A stretch of DNA of 40,510 bases from Chloroflexota bacterium (GTDB taxonomy: Bacteria; Chloroflexota; Anaerolineae; Aggregatilineales; J027), in contig JAKEEQ010000132.1 in the NCBI GenBank assembly GCA_022616515.1, positions 1-40,510 on the forward strand, written 5' to 3'. A program made the position numbers and the translations under genes. Position 1 is the first letter of the stretch. Every line of letters starts with the position of its first letter. The notes below the pieces were generated by a model, which was not told the origin of the DNA, did not search any database, and saw nothing but the letters and a program-made list of their open reading frames with translations. This document shows, piece after piece, positions 16,641 through 24,327 of the stretch.

Positions 16641-17038
16641 CTGGAACTCCTTGCTTCAAACGGCTTTATGATAGTGGCAACGCTTTGACTGATAGGGTGG
16701 CTTAACTGGCGGACGCCATCATGCGTTTTAAGAAAATAATACGGGTTATCAACGAACCGGGATCGGGTATACCCGACCCCTCCGCCGTGTGAATTCCCGG
16801 AGGGGCGCGGTACACCGCGTCCTGTGTCAACAAAACCATAACCCGCATTTATAATGTTAACCTGCATTATACTGTCCGAAAATAAGACATCAATAAGTCA
16901 CCACTACCGACTTGATATACGTAAGTGTAGCGCGTTAACAGTACCCATCGCAACAGGCTCTGGTTAAATGGGCGCGGATTAGGCTATACTACAAATGTTC
17001 TATGGCTGAATCCAGACCAGAGATTTATAGGAACTTGA
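16641..17038. other. Non-coding gap with a head-to-head palindrome pair
   Basis: No gene was found in this 398-base gap between the diverging bactofilin and ruvB genes. It contains the paired palindromes at 16759-16822. A TATACT at 16985-16990 could be a -10 for ruvB, but a matching -35 is poor. Confidence 0.6.
16759..16822. repeat. Two GGAGGGG palindromes arranged head to head
   Basis: The first, read on the minus strand, is GGAGGGG then TCGGGTATACCCGA then TCC; its core TCGGGTATACCCGA (16763-16776) is a perfect palindrome. The second, on the plus strand (16799-16822), is GGAGGGG then CGCGGTACACCGCG then TCC. The shared prefix with different but paired cores mirrors the GTAGGGAC family. Confidence 0.65.
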
Positions 17039-18067
17039 ATGAGTGACGATGAACGTAACGTAAGCGGCAAACAAAAATCGAGTGATCCGCTTGACCACGC
17101 CCTGCGTCCACGCTTCCTGAAAGAATATACCGGTCAGGAGCAGGTTGTCGAAAACCTGAAGATTCTCATTGAGGCCGCTAAAGCGCGTAAAGAGCCACTC
17201 GACCATGTCTTGTTTTACGGTCCGCCGGGGCTTGGCAAAACAACACTTTCGCATGTGCTGGCGAACGAGATGGGCGCAAATCTCAAAATTACGGCAGGCC
17301 CGGCCATTGAGCGTTCCGGTGATCTCGCCGCTATTTTGACCCACCAGCGGGCAGGTGACATCCTGTTTATTGATGAAATTCACCGGCTGGGCAAGGCTGT
17401 CGAAGAAGTACTGTATGCGGCGATGGAAGATTTCGCGCTCGATATTGTGATTGGCAAAGGCCCGGCAGCCAAAAATGTGCGGCTGAAGCTTCCTAAGTTT
17501 ACGGTGATCGGGGCTACCACGCGGCTGGCTTCACTGACTGCACCGCTGCGTGACCGTTTTGGCGCGGTCTTTCGCATGGATTTCTACAGCCTTGACGCAA
17601 TGGAGCAAATTGTGGCCCGCGCTGCCAATAAACTCCAGGTCGAATACGATGAAGAGGGTGTTCACGAGATCGCCCGCCGTTCACGGGGAACGCCGCGTGT
17701 TGCGCTGCGGTTGCTGCGCCGTGTACGGGATTATGCACAGGTACGTGCGGACAGTGTCATTACGCGGGCTGTGGCCGATGATTGTTTGAGCAACCTGATG
17801 GAGATTGACGAACTGGGGCTGGATAACATCGACCGCATGGTTCTCGAAACGATTATCGACAAATTCGACGGTGGCCCGGTCGGCCTCGAAACGATAGCCG
17901 CCGCCATCAGTGAAGAAGCGGACACAATTATGGACGTCTATGAGCCGTTTTTGCTGCAACTCGGCTTCATTGACCGCACACCACGTGGCAGAACCGCAAC
18001 CCGCGCCGCCTACAAGCATCTAGGTTATGATTATCATTGGCCGCCAGAACAGGGGCGTTTGTTTTAG
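17039..18067 (+). CDS. ruvB: Holliday junction branch-migration helicase RuvB
   Basis: 342 residues, normal length. RuvB is the AAA+ motor that, with RuvA, drives branch migration of Holliday junctions. Walker A GPPGLGKT is at 61-68, Walker B and sensor are LFIDEIHRL (D112/E113), and [18 protein letters not shown] carries sensor 1 and the arginine-finger region. The C-terminal winged helix has [18 protein letters not shown] RuvA or RuvC gene is not nearby. Its stop is two bases before the start of a 33-residue gene. Start ATG 17039 follows AGGAACTTGA. Confidence 0.97.
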   Translation: MSDDERNVSGKQKSSDPLDHALRPRFLKEYTGQEQVVENLKILIEAAKARKEPLDHVLFYGPPGLGKTTLSHVLANEMGANLKITAGPAIERSGDLAAILTHQRAGDILFIDEIHRLGKAVEEVLYAAMEDFALDIVIGKGPAAKNVRLKLPKFTVIGATTRLASLTAPLRDRFGAVFRMDFYSLDAMEQIVARAANKLQVEYDEEGVHEIARRSRGTPRVALRLLRRVRDYAQVRADSVITRAVADDCLSNLMEIDELGLDNIDRMVLETIIDKFDGGPVGLETIAAAISEEADTIMDVYEPFLLQLGFIDRTPRGRTATRAAYKHLGYDYHWPPEQGRLF

Positions 18068-18069
18068 GG

Positions 18070-18171
18070 ATGGGCGGAATCTTTCAACTCTTGGGCCTCG
18101 TAGTGACGGCGCTGAATATCGGCGTGATGATTTCCGACTTTTTGCTAAAGCGGGTGTTTAAACGTCGATGA
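18070..18171 (+). CDS. 33-residue single-pass membrane peptide between ruvB and queA
   Basis: An ATG two bases after the ruvB stop opens a 33-codon frame ending in TGA that overlaps the queA ATG (ATGA). The peptide begins MGGIFQLLGLVVTALNIGVM, has one hydrophobic segment (about 4-23), and ends in the basic tail LLKRVFKRR. The exact stop-start geometry on both sides, filling the gap between two tightly packed genes, argues it is translated. The positive-inside pattern predicts a C-terminus in the cytoplasm. No family is recognised; it could also simply be a coupling frame without a functional product. Confidence 0.55.
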   Translation: MGGIFQLLGLVVTALNIGVMISDFLLKRVFKRR

Positions 18172-19271
18172 ATCTCTCCGACTTTGATTACGACCTGCCC
18201 GAAGAGCGCATCGCTCAGACACCCGCCGAACCGCGTGACTCATCGCGTCTGTTGATCCTGAATCGGGAATCAGGATATATTGACCACCGTATTTTTCGCG
18301 ATTTGCCGGAGTATTTGCGACCCGGTGATGTGCTGGTACTCAACCAGACGAGAGTGATTCCGGCGCGGTTATATGCCACCAAAGCCGAAACGGGTGGCAA
18401 GGTTGAAATCCTGCTTCTCAAACAGCGTGACGACAATCAATGGGAAGCGCTGGTCGGGGGCAAAAATGTGCTGCCGGGTGTTCAACTCAATCTGCAACAC
18501 GGAGCGGAGACGATTACGGCGACCGTCATTGAGGAACTGGATGGCCCACGCCGCGTGCTTGAGTTTTCCGAGACAGTATATCCCTATCTAGATCAGTTTG
18601 GCGAAATGCCACTGCCTCCCTATATCACCGATTATCATGGTGACCCGGAGCGCTACCAGACCGTTTTCGCCCGGCAGCAAGGCTCATCCGCCGCGCCAAC
18701 CGCCGGGCTTCATTTCACCGGCGAAATGCTCTTTGATCTACAGCGCAACGGTATCAAGATTGCGTATGTGACACTGCACATCGGGCTGGATACATTTGCA
18801 CCCGTGCGTGTGGAGCATATTGAGGAACACAAAATCCACCGGGAAAGAGCCGTGCTGACGGCGGATGATGCCAAAATCATCAACGAGGCCAAACTCAACG
18901 GTGGGCGCATCATCGCGGTAGGCACCACCAGTGCCCGCACTATTGAGACGGCAGCTATTCGCAGCGCGGCTTTTGGCACGGAGGACAACGATATGTCCAG
19001 CGTCATGGCAACTTATCGCAACCTTCCCACCAATATGTGCCCATGGCGTCCGGTGATCGCCATTGACGAAGAAACCGATCTTTTCATCACACCCGGTTAC
19101 CAGTGGCGCGGCGTTGATACCCTGCTCACCAACTTTCACCTGCCCAAATCAACGCTGTTGATGATGGTCAGTTCCTTTGCCGGGCACGAAACGGTGCTGC
19201 AAGCCTACCAGACGGCCATTGGCGAAGGTTATCGTTTCTTTAGTTTCGGGGACGCGATGTTGATTGTTTAG
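18168..19271 (+). CDS. queA: S-adenosylmethionine:tRNA ribosyltransferase-isomerase
   Basis: 367 residues. QueA transfers and isomerises the ribosyl part of SAM onto 7-aminomethyl-7-deazaguanine in tRNA, making epoxyqueuosine, the substrate of QueG. The start MNLSDFDYDLPEERIAQTP and the motifs DSSRLL, LNQTRVIPARL, PLPPYI, SSAAPTAGLHFT and LHIGLDTFAPVRVE are family hallmarks. NFHLPKSTLLMMVSSFAG and YRFFSFGDAMLI are the conserved C-terminus. A stretch near 268-300 before WRPVIAID is longer than in E. coli QueA. The ATG overlaps the 33-residue gene by four bases. Confidence 0.97.
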   Translation: MNLSDFDYDLPEERIAQTPAEPRDSSRLLILNRESGYIDHRIFRDLPEYLRPGDVLVLNQTRVIPARLYATKAETGGKVEILLLKQRDDNQWEALVGGKNVLPGVQLNLQHGAETITATVIEELDGPRRVLEFSETVYPYLDQFGEMPLPPYITDYHGDPERYQTVFARQQGSSAAPTAGLHFTGEMLFDLQRNGIKIAYVTLHIGLDTFAPVRVEHIEEHKIHRERAVLTADDAKIINEAKLNGGRIIAVGTTSARTIETAAIRSAAFGTEDNDMSSVMATYRNLPTNMCPWRPVIAIDEETDLFITPGYQWRGVDTLLTNFHLPKSTLLMMVSSFAGHETVLQAYQTAIGEGYRFFSFGDAMLIV

Positions 19272-19282
19272 CCAGCGATATT

Positions 19283-20248
19283 TTACCTTCCCAACGGATT
19301 CGAGAATATCCATTCGGTTAGTGTGACGACCAATTGAATCAGGTCACTCACCAGTGTATCTATATCCATCCTGCCGATAGCACTCGTTGGCCCGGCATCT
19401 TGCGCTACTTCAGTCTGTTGTTCATCCCGGCCTTCATTATCAGCCGAACGTCCCGTTTCTCCAGCAATTTCCGCCTCACCGTTGAACGTATCGGCGGCTC
19501 CTATACTATCTTCTGGCGGTAGCTCAGTGGTTTCCTCACTTCCACCGTAGCCCTCGGCCATCGGTTCTGAAGCTTGTTGCGGTTGACTGGTGGATACCGC
19601 TGGTGGTGCTCCGGCAGGGAATGGCGATTCATCTGGAACAGAAGTATCCTGCTCCACTGGTTCCTCAGCACTCTGATCGGATTCATTACCCAGATCATCG
19701 TCGCTACCTTCGTCATCGGCAAAGGCACTGTCTGCTTCGGATTCCTCAATTGCGGGAATGTTATTATTAGCTTCGCCAGTGACATCGCCTGCGAATTGCA
19801 ACGCGGTTTCGCTCGGCGGGATGATGGCTTCGATCTCGTCTTGACCGTCATCCTCCGATTGTACACTCGGAACAATGGCAATCTGGCTCCCAGCAGGTCC
19901 ATCGTCTGCATCCTCCCCTGTGCCACCCAGCAGCAAACTACCTGCAACCAGCACTACTGCTGCGGCGACCCCGACAGCGGACACCACACGCCATGCACTA
20001 AGACTGGTGATGCGACCCGACTTCCGACCATAAATGGCAGGATCAAGCCGGAAGTCACGCGGGGCTTTCAGCATAGGCAGGGAGTGCAAAATATCAACCG
20101 TCGTTTGCAGACTTTCCAACTCGGCTTTCAGGGCTGGCTCATTTTCGAGCCGGTTATTCAATTCGATGCGTTCAGCATCGCTTAGTTCGCCGTCAATGAA
20201 TGCGGAGAGCAGTTCTATGTCATTGATCGGCGGTTGTTCACGATTCAT
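19283..20248 (-). CDS. Anti-sigma factor with a single membrane segment, lacking zinc ligands
   Basis: 321 residues from ATG 20248; an in-frame TTG at 20260 is possible. The N-terminal domain (ELLSAFIDGELSDAERIELN, then leucine-rich helix to about residue 60) resembles the anti-sigma domain of RsiW/RskA-type proteins, but the His and two Cys of the zinc-binding form are absent. One membrane segment lies at about 89-108. The outside part is a long, acidic, low-complexity Ser/Glu/Asp region, ending in a short hydrophobic helix (SDLIQLVVTLTEWIF). It starts 30 bases after the ECF sigma gene, so it most likely binds and inhibits that sigma factor at the membrane. Proteolytic release would be expected from the family, not seen here. 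Confidence 0.8.
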   Translation of the reverse strand: MNREQPPINDIELLSAFIDGELSDAERIELNNRLENEPALKAELESLQTTVDILHSLPMLKAPRDFRLDPAIYGRKSGRITSLSAWRVVSAVGVAAAVVLVAGSLLLGGTGEDADDGPAGSQIAIVPSVQSEDDGQDEIEAIIPPSETALQFAGDVTGEANNNIPAIEESEADSAFADDEGSDDDLGNESDQSAEEPVEQDTSVPDESPFPAGAPPAVSTSQPQQASEPMAEGYGGSEETTELPPEDSIGAADTFNGEAEIAGETGRSADNEGRDEQQTEVAQDAGPTSAIGRMDIDTLVSDLIQLVVTLTEWIFSNPLGR

Positions 20249-20278
20249 ACCAGTAATCAAAACTCCACATTGCGTGTT

Positions 20279-20884
20279 CTACTTACTAAGACGATATTTC
20301 TCCGGCAAAAGTTCCCGGTGAGTTTGTAAACAATCTCTTAAGTTGGCGCGGGCGCGGCTGAGGCGTGACTTGACCGTTCCCAGCGACACTCCAGCCATAT
20401 CGGCGATTTCCTCGTAGCGATATTGCTCAATGTCCGCCATGACCACTACAATGCGATGAATATCAGCCAGCGCCTTGATACAGTTCTCAATAATCTCCTG
20501 CAACTCGTTACGTTGAACACTCGCCTCTGGATGAATGGCTTCACCCACAAACGATATACTGGTCTCATCCATCAAATCCAGCCCATCGCTGTCTTCCTGC
20601 ATCTCATCAAGCGACGACGTTGAACGCCGTTTCAGCCGCCGCAGTTCGTCATAGCAGGCATTGGTTATGATTCGCATCATCCACGCCTTAAAGCTGCCAC
20701 CTTTAAATTGGTGGATTTTTTCGAAGGCCGAGATAAATGCGTTCTGAGTGATGTCGGCAGCCGTATCATTCTGCATGATGCGATAGGCAACGCTGTAGGC
20801 AAGATCTTGATACTCAATAACAAGCTCATTAAAAGCCTGCACCTCACCCTGTTGTGCCTGTTGAATAAGGACTGTTTCGTTCAT
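20279..20884 (-). CDS. ECF (RpoE-like) RNA polymerase sigma factor
   Basis: 201 residues from ATG 20884, with GGGGAGAG just upstream. An in-frame ATG at 20914 would add ten residues and is the alternative. Region 2 spans about 15-90 (DLAYSVAYRIMQNDTAADIT, then FKAWMMRIITNACYDELRR), which contacts the -10 element and core polymerase. Region 4 is at about 128-190, with the helix-turn-helix EEIADMAGVSLGTVKSRLSR. The linker between them is acidic and Ser-rich. The adjacent anti-sigma gene indicates control by an envelope signal. The divergent tRNA-Leu lies 54 bases from the chosen start. Confidence 0.93.
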   Translation of the reverse strand: MNETVLIQQAQQGEVQAFNELVIEYQDLAYSVAYRIMQNDTAADITQNAFISAFEKIHQFKGGSFKAWMMRIITNACYDELRRLKRRSTSSLDEMQEDSDGLDLMDETSISFVGEAIHPEASVQRNELQEIIENCIKALADIHRIVVVMADIEQYRYEEIADMAGVSLGTVKSRLSRARANLRDCLQTHRELLPEKYRLSK

Positions 20885-20937
20885 ACTCTCCCCATTGACG
20901 GTGAGGTTACTCATGCCGTATACTTAAGCGCGTCAAC

Positions 20938-21022
20938 GCCGGAGTGGCGGAATTGGCAGACGCGCACGACTCAAACTCGTGTGGGGAAACCCGTGTGGGT
21001 TCGACTCCCACCTCCGGCACCA
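20938..21022 (+). tRNA. tRNA-Leu (anticodon CAA)
   Basis: Acceptor arms GCCGGAG (20938-20944) and CTCCGGC (21012-21018) pair fully. The anticodon stem CACGA/TCGTG encloses CTCAAAC, giving anticodon CAA at 20972-20974 (reads UUG). A long variable arm, typical of type II tRNAs, and TTCGACTC in the T loop are present. The 3' ACCA is encoded. This class of anticodon fits leucine. Confidence 0.95.
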
Positions 21023-21038
21023 TAAATTCCCTTCCCTG

Positions 21039-21062
21039 AAGACCACACTTGCTGGTCTTTTT
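21039..21062 (+). terminator. Rho-independent terminator after tRNA-Leu
   Basis: The stem AAGACCA/TGGTCTT surrounds the loop CACTTGC and is followed by TTT. It lies 17 bases after the tRNA. Confidence 0.75.
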
Positions 21063-21083
21063 ATTGTAAACGTTCACAGAAAT

Positions 21084-21097
21084 TGTGGCTACCCACA
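21084..21097. other. Hairpin upstream of tnpB, possible left-end structure
   Basis: TGTGG and CCACA pair around CTAC. Elements of the IS200/IS605 group carry subterminal hairpins at both ends, so this could be part of the left end. It also overlaps an in-frame GTG (21085) that I do not take as the tnpB start. Confidence 0.3.
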
Positions 21098-21135
21098 CAT
21101 ATTTATGTACAATAGCATTGCGAAACACAAGGATA

Positions 21136-22419
21136 ATGCTTGACAAAAAAGGGGGCACTATCGACCCGCGTAACGCTAGTTCAAAAAAGGACGATGTGGA
21201 GACGATTCAGTTGGCGGAACAGCATATCATCCACCAAGATGACCCGCGCTGGTCAGCCATTGATGAGGCGGCCCTGGCATCCAAGAATATCTACAATGCG
21301 GCATTGTATAAGGTGCGGCAAGCCTATATTCTTGAAGGCGTTTATCTTGGCTACCATGAGATGGACCAGCAGTTCAAGCAACGGCATCTGTTACCCGATC
21401 AACAACTCCCTGCCAAAGTCGTCCAGCAGGTACTCATGCAACTTGATGACGACTGGCAATCGTATTTTGCCGCCCTCAAAACATGGCAGGCTAACCCGGC
21501 GGCGTTTGAAGCCAAACCCGGAATACCAGGGTACAAGCACACAGCCCGTGGACGCAATAAACTGGTGTATACCGATCAAGCCGTTAGCAAAACTGCCTTT
21601 AAAAAACGGGGGGTGATTAAACCGTCAAAATTGCCCATCGAAATTCAAACGCAGCAGGACTCATTTGATCAGATTCGCATTCTCCCCCGTAAAACGCACT
21701 ATGTTGTCGAGGTGGTGTATACGGTTGAGATTGAACCCGACGACCATCTTGACCCGCAGCGCGTGGCCGCCATCGACATTGGGTTAGATAATCTAGCGAC
21801 TGTAGCTTTCAACCAGCCGGACTTCGCACCGCTTCTGGTTAACGGCAGACCGCTGAAGAGTATCAACCACGCCTACAACAAAACCCGTACCCGGCTGCAA
21901 AGCCAACTTGAGACTAATCGTTACACCTCCAATCAGATAGACCGCCTGACCGATAACCGTAACCGCCGCATTGAGGCGTACCTGCATCTGGCAAGCCGCC
22001 GTCTCATTGATGTGCTGCGCATATTGGGTGTGGGCACACTGGTTATCGGTAAAAATGATGGCTGGAAACAGGGCGTCAACCTCGGTTCACGCACCAACCA
22101 GAACTTTGTCCAGATACCTCATGCGCGTTTCATTGAGATGTTGACGTATAAAGCCAAACTGGTGGGTATGAACGTCATCGTTACCGAGGAAAGCTACACC
22201 AGTAAGTGCAGCTTTCTGGATTTAGAACCCATTGGCAAACAGGACACCTACATGGGTAAACGGGTCAAACGCTGGCTATTTCAGGCCAGTGATGGTCGTG
22301 AAATCCATGCCGATGTGAATGGTGCGTTCAATATCATGCGAAAAGTAATCCCGGACGCTCTTGTGGCGGGGGGGATAGGGGCTGCGGTGGTTCAGCCTGT
22401 GCGGGTAACACCCGTATAA
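21136..22419 (+). CDS. tnpB: TnpB-like protein (IS200/IS605-type, IS1341-like lone tnpB)
   Basis: 427 residues from ATG 21136, preceded by AAGGATA; GTG 21085 is an alternative. The RuvC-I motif is [14 protein letters not shown] (D214), and RuvC-III is [13 protein letters not shown] (D393). TnpB proteins are RNA-guided nucleases encoded by IS200/IS605 and IS607 elements. At the usual RuvC-II site the protein reads [11 protein letters not shown], without the Glu; the pair E351/E352 in TEESYTSKC is a possible replacement. The C-terminal zinc finger is also eroded (TSKCSFLD, no second CxxC). These features match a known TnpB lineage. No tnpA is adjacent, so the element cannot transpose by itself. 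It sits just after tRNA-Leu. Confidence 0.88.
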   Translation: MLDKKGGTIDPRNASSKKDDVETIQLAEQHIIHQDDPRWSAIDEAALASKNIYNAALYKVRQAYILEGVYLGYHEMDQQFKQRHLLPDQQLPAKVVQQVLMQLDDDWQSYFAALKTWQANPAAFEAKPGIPGYKHTARGRNKLVYTDQAVSKTAFKKRGVIKPSKLPIEIQTQQDSFDQIRILPRKTHYVVEVVYTVEIEPDDHLDPQRVAAIDIGLDNLATVAFNQPDFAPLLVNGRPLKSINHAYNKTRTRLQSQLETNRYTSNQIDRLTDNRNRRIEAYLHLASRRLIDVLRILGVGTLVIGKNDGWKQGVNLGSRTNQNFVQIPHARFIEMLTYKAKLVGMNVIVTEESYTSKCSFLDLEPIGKQDTYMGKRVKRWLFQASDGREIHADVNGAFNIMRKVIPDALVAGGIGAAVVQPVRVTPV

Positions 22420-22446
22420 ACGGATTGTCATGTTCGTACATGCAAT
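22402..22446 (+). ncRNA. Candidate right end and omega-RNA 3' hairpins of the tnpB element
   Basis: Two hairpins lie at the 3' end of tnpB: CGGGT/ACCCG around AAC (22402-22414), overlapping the stop region, and ATTG-T-CATGT/ACATGCAAT around TCGT (22424-22446). In IS200/IS605 elements the guide RNA is drawn from the tnpB 3' end and right end. Placement fits, but the RNA boundaries are inferred. Confidence 0.35.
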
Positions 22447-22497
22447 TCGATACTATAAAGACAACGAGAGATATTATAGCATACCTCTAAGGCACTT

Positions 22498-22896
22498 ATG
22501 CGCACCTATATTATTACTGGCCTCGTTACATTTGCAATCGGTCTCGGCATGGGATTTTATACTGGCTGGGTTCAATTTCCCGTTGAATATCGCAACAGCC
22601 ACATGTGCCAGCTTTCCCCGAATTATCAGGAAGAATACACTTTAATGGTAGCACGTGGTTTTCAGGAAGATGGCGATCTACAGGCGGCACTGGAGCGGCT
22701 GCGACCCTTACGGGTTGAGGGAAAACTTGAATGCGATGATGGCCGAGCTTACAGTATTGATAACATTCCCGATTGGGTGCAAAGAGTAACCGAGCAAAAA
22801 ATCAATCAGGGCGCTAATCCCGACGATATTCGTACGCTTGTCGCACTTGCCGAAGCGATGGGCCGCCTGACACCCGTAATGGAAAGTTTCCGATGA
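22498..22896 (+). CDS. Single-pass membrane protein, paralogue of the next gene
   Basis: 132 residues. An N-terminal membrane segment (about 5-24, IITGLVTFAIGLGMGFYTGW) is followed by a short extracytoplasmic domain with QLSPNYQEEYTLMVARGFQE then DGDLQAALERLRPL. The same pattern (L.P..K..Y...V...Y..TGDL..A...L) recurs in the next protein, so the two are diverged duplicates of the same fold. Two Cys (C37 and C69) may pair. The function is unknown. AAGG stands before the ATG, and the last four bases overlap the next start (ATGA). Confidence 0.75.
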   Translation: MRTYIITGLVTFAIGLGMGFYTGWVQFPVEYRNSHMCQLSPNYQEEYTLMVARGFQEDGDLQAALERLRPLRVEGKLECDDGRAYSIDNIPDWVQRVTEQKINQGANPDDIRTLVALAEAMGRLTPVMESFR

Positions 22897-23825
22897 CCTA
22901 CTCTGAAGACGAACTTGTATACGAGCCAAAAATAGACTCTGCCAGTGGATTATCGCGTCGCCAGCTTGGCATTATTGTTATTGGCCTCATTGGGCTGGCG
23001 GCTGGTCTGGGTTTGGGCTTATTGTATACATGGCAGATTGATCCCGTTATCGAACAAAATACCCGCCCCGATCAATTGAATCCGGTCGATAAGAACAATT
23101 ATGTGATTGCCGTTGGTCTCGACTATGGGCGAACGGGGGATCTGCGACGTGCCTATTCGCTGCTGGGAGAAGTCGAACCGGGTAAGGACCCCTTTCAAGT
23201 TGCGGCGGATACCGTGTGTGAACTGACACAGACCGGGCAGGTGCAAACGGGTGCAGATATTGAAGCCGTGCGGAACCTCATCGCTATCTTCGCACCACAG
23301 CCGGATATTGAAGTCACCTGTGATGTCGTTGTTTACGCTACACGCCCGCCGGTACCAACTGTAGCCCCAATAGCAACAACTTTGCCCACACCAACGATTG
23401 CGCTTGCAGCTACCAAAACGCCTACCCTGCCCGGCCCAACGCCCACCCTCCTTACCGATTTTGGACCGCCAACCGATGTACCCTCGCGCCGCGATTTTGT
23501 TGTTTCTCAACCCGCTTCACGCTGCAATTCAGATCGTCCCGGATATATCATGGTACGAGTTTCAGATGAAAATGGCTTTCCACTAGGTGGCATTCCGGTT
23601 GAGATACAGTGGGATGACGCGAGTGGCCGGAACAGAGAAATTTTCTGGACGGGTTTAAAAGCGGATCTAGTGGATGCAGGCTATGCCGACTTCAAAATGG
23701 AAGAAGGTGTAACGTATACAGTCCAACTGGTGGATCGCAGTGGATTGTCACTTGAAATGACGGCGACGGATACTTGCTCCTCCGCCGACCTTATCTCGTA
23801 CGAGGTTCGCTTCCAGCCGCGCTAG
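22893..23825 (+). CDS. Single-pass membrane protein with Thr/Pro linker and C-terminal extracellular domain
   Basis: 310 residues. A cytoplasmic start of about 24 residues leads to a membrane segment (26-48, GIIVIGLIGLAAGLGLGLLY). The following domain (about 55-130) has DQLNPVDKNNYVIAVGLDYG and TGDLRRAYSLLGE and is homologous to the preceding protein. After a Thr/Pro-rich spacer (about 150-190) comes a beta-rich domain (210-308) resembling a carboxypeptidase-regulatory/Ig-like fold (GYIMVRVSDENGFPLGGIPV). It overlaps the preceding gene by four bases and converges on a receiver gene. The specific role is unknown. Confidence 0.75.
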   Translation: MTYSEDELVYEPKIDSASGLSRRQLGIIVIGLIGLAAGLGLGLLYTWQIDPVIEQNTRPDQLNPVDKNNYVIAVGLDYGRTGDLRRAYSLLGEVEPGKDPFQVAADTVCELTQTGQVQTGADIEAVRNLIAIFAPQPDIEVTCDVVVYATRPPVPTVAPIATTLPTPTIALAATKTPTLPGPTPTLLTDFGPPTDVPSRRDFVVSQPASRCNSDRPGYIMVRVSDENGFPLGGIPVEIQWDDASGRNREIFWTGLKADLVDAGYADFKMEEGVTYTVQLVDRSGLSLEMTATDTCSSADLISYEVRFQPR

Positions 23826-23858
23826 ACATGACTCGCGAGTTAAGGCAATGTGGTGTTT

Positions 23859-24242
23859 CTACACCGGGTAATAAACCAGCAAACGCTCAATAGTGGGGAC
23901 CAGCATCTGAACCATGCGGGTTTTAGGGATGAAAACATCCGCCCCGGCATGCTGTGCCGTTAACCAGCTCTCCCGCTGCTCATCATTGGACAGTACCACA
24001 ATGGGTACATGAGCGGTTCGTTCATCGGACCGGATTTTGCGGCAGACCTCAAAACCATCCATCAACGACAACACCGTATCAAGGACGATAATATGTGGTG
24101 GATCGTAGCGCATGTATTCAATGGCGGTGAAGGGATTGTCGCAGGGGTGAACATCGTAGTCGGCGCGTTGTAATATAACGGTTGCAAGGTCCAGCATGGC
24201 GCGTTCATCATCAAGTACAAAAATTTTGGGTTGGTCTGTCAA
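23859..24242 (-). CDS. Stand-alone receiver-domain response regulator
   Basis: 127 residues, one CheY-like receiver domain and no output domain. The acid pair is D11/D12, the phosphate acceptor D55 (IIVLDTVL), the switch residue S85 and the conserved lysine K107 (FIPKTR). The TTG start at 24242 is supported by GTGAGG 7 bases upstream. Valine-Leu after D55 departs from the usual Met-Pro. It lies downstream of the peptide genes but beyond a strong terminator whose T-run nearly touches its ribosome binding site, so it may be expressed by read-through or separately. Its partner kinase is not adjacent. Confidence 0.85.
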   Translation of the reverse strand: MTDQPKIFVLDDERAMLDLATVILQRADYDVHPCDNPFTAIEYMRYDPPHIIVLDTVLSLMDGFEVCRKIRSDERTAHVPIVVLSNDEQRESWLTAQHAGADVFIPKTRMVQMLVPTIERLLVYYPV

Positions 24243-24257
24243 AGTAAATCCTCACGC

Positions 24258-24305
24258 AAAAAAAGAAATCGCATCTTGCGGGGCACAGTGCAACGATGCG
24301 ATTTC
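24258..24305 (-). terminator. Strong rho-independent terminator after the NHLP-like gene
   Basis: On the minus strand GAAATCGCATC and GATGCGATTTC form an 11-base perfect stem, followed by seven T. It closes the peptide transcription unit just before the receiver gene. Confidence 0.85.
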
Positions 24306-24327
24306 AATGATTTGGGATTAGGCAATT

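Noticed and set aside
20708-21025. Plus-strand frame covering the sigma gene start and tRNA-Leu
   Set aside because: It runs through a complete tRNA gene and opposite a clear ECF sigma factor.
21085-21135. GTG 21085 as tnpB start
   Set aside because: It lies within a hairpin, lacks a ribosome binding site and adds residues unlike the family; ATG 21136 has AAGGATA.
22368-22374. Seven-G run as a frameshift or sequencing error in tnpB
   Set aside because: The frame past it still gives the family-typical end (VVQPVRVTP), so the sequence is probably right.
23831-23865. Palindrome ACTCGCGAGT and hairpin GGTGT/ACACC between converging genes as a terminator
   Set aside because: Neither is followed by a T-run, and the second overlaps the receiver stop codon.
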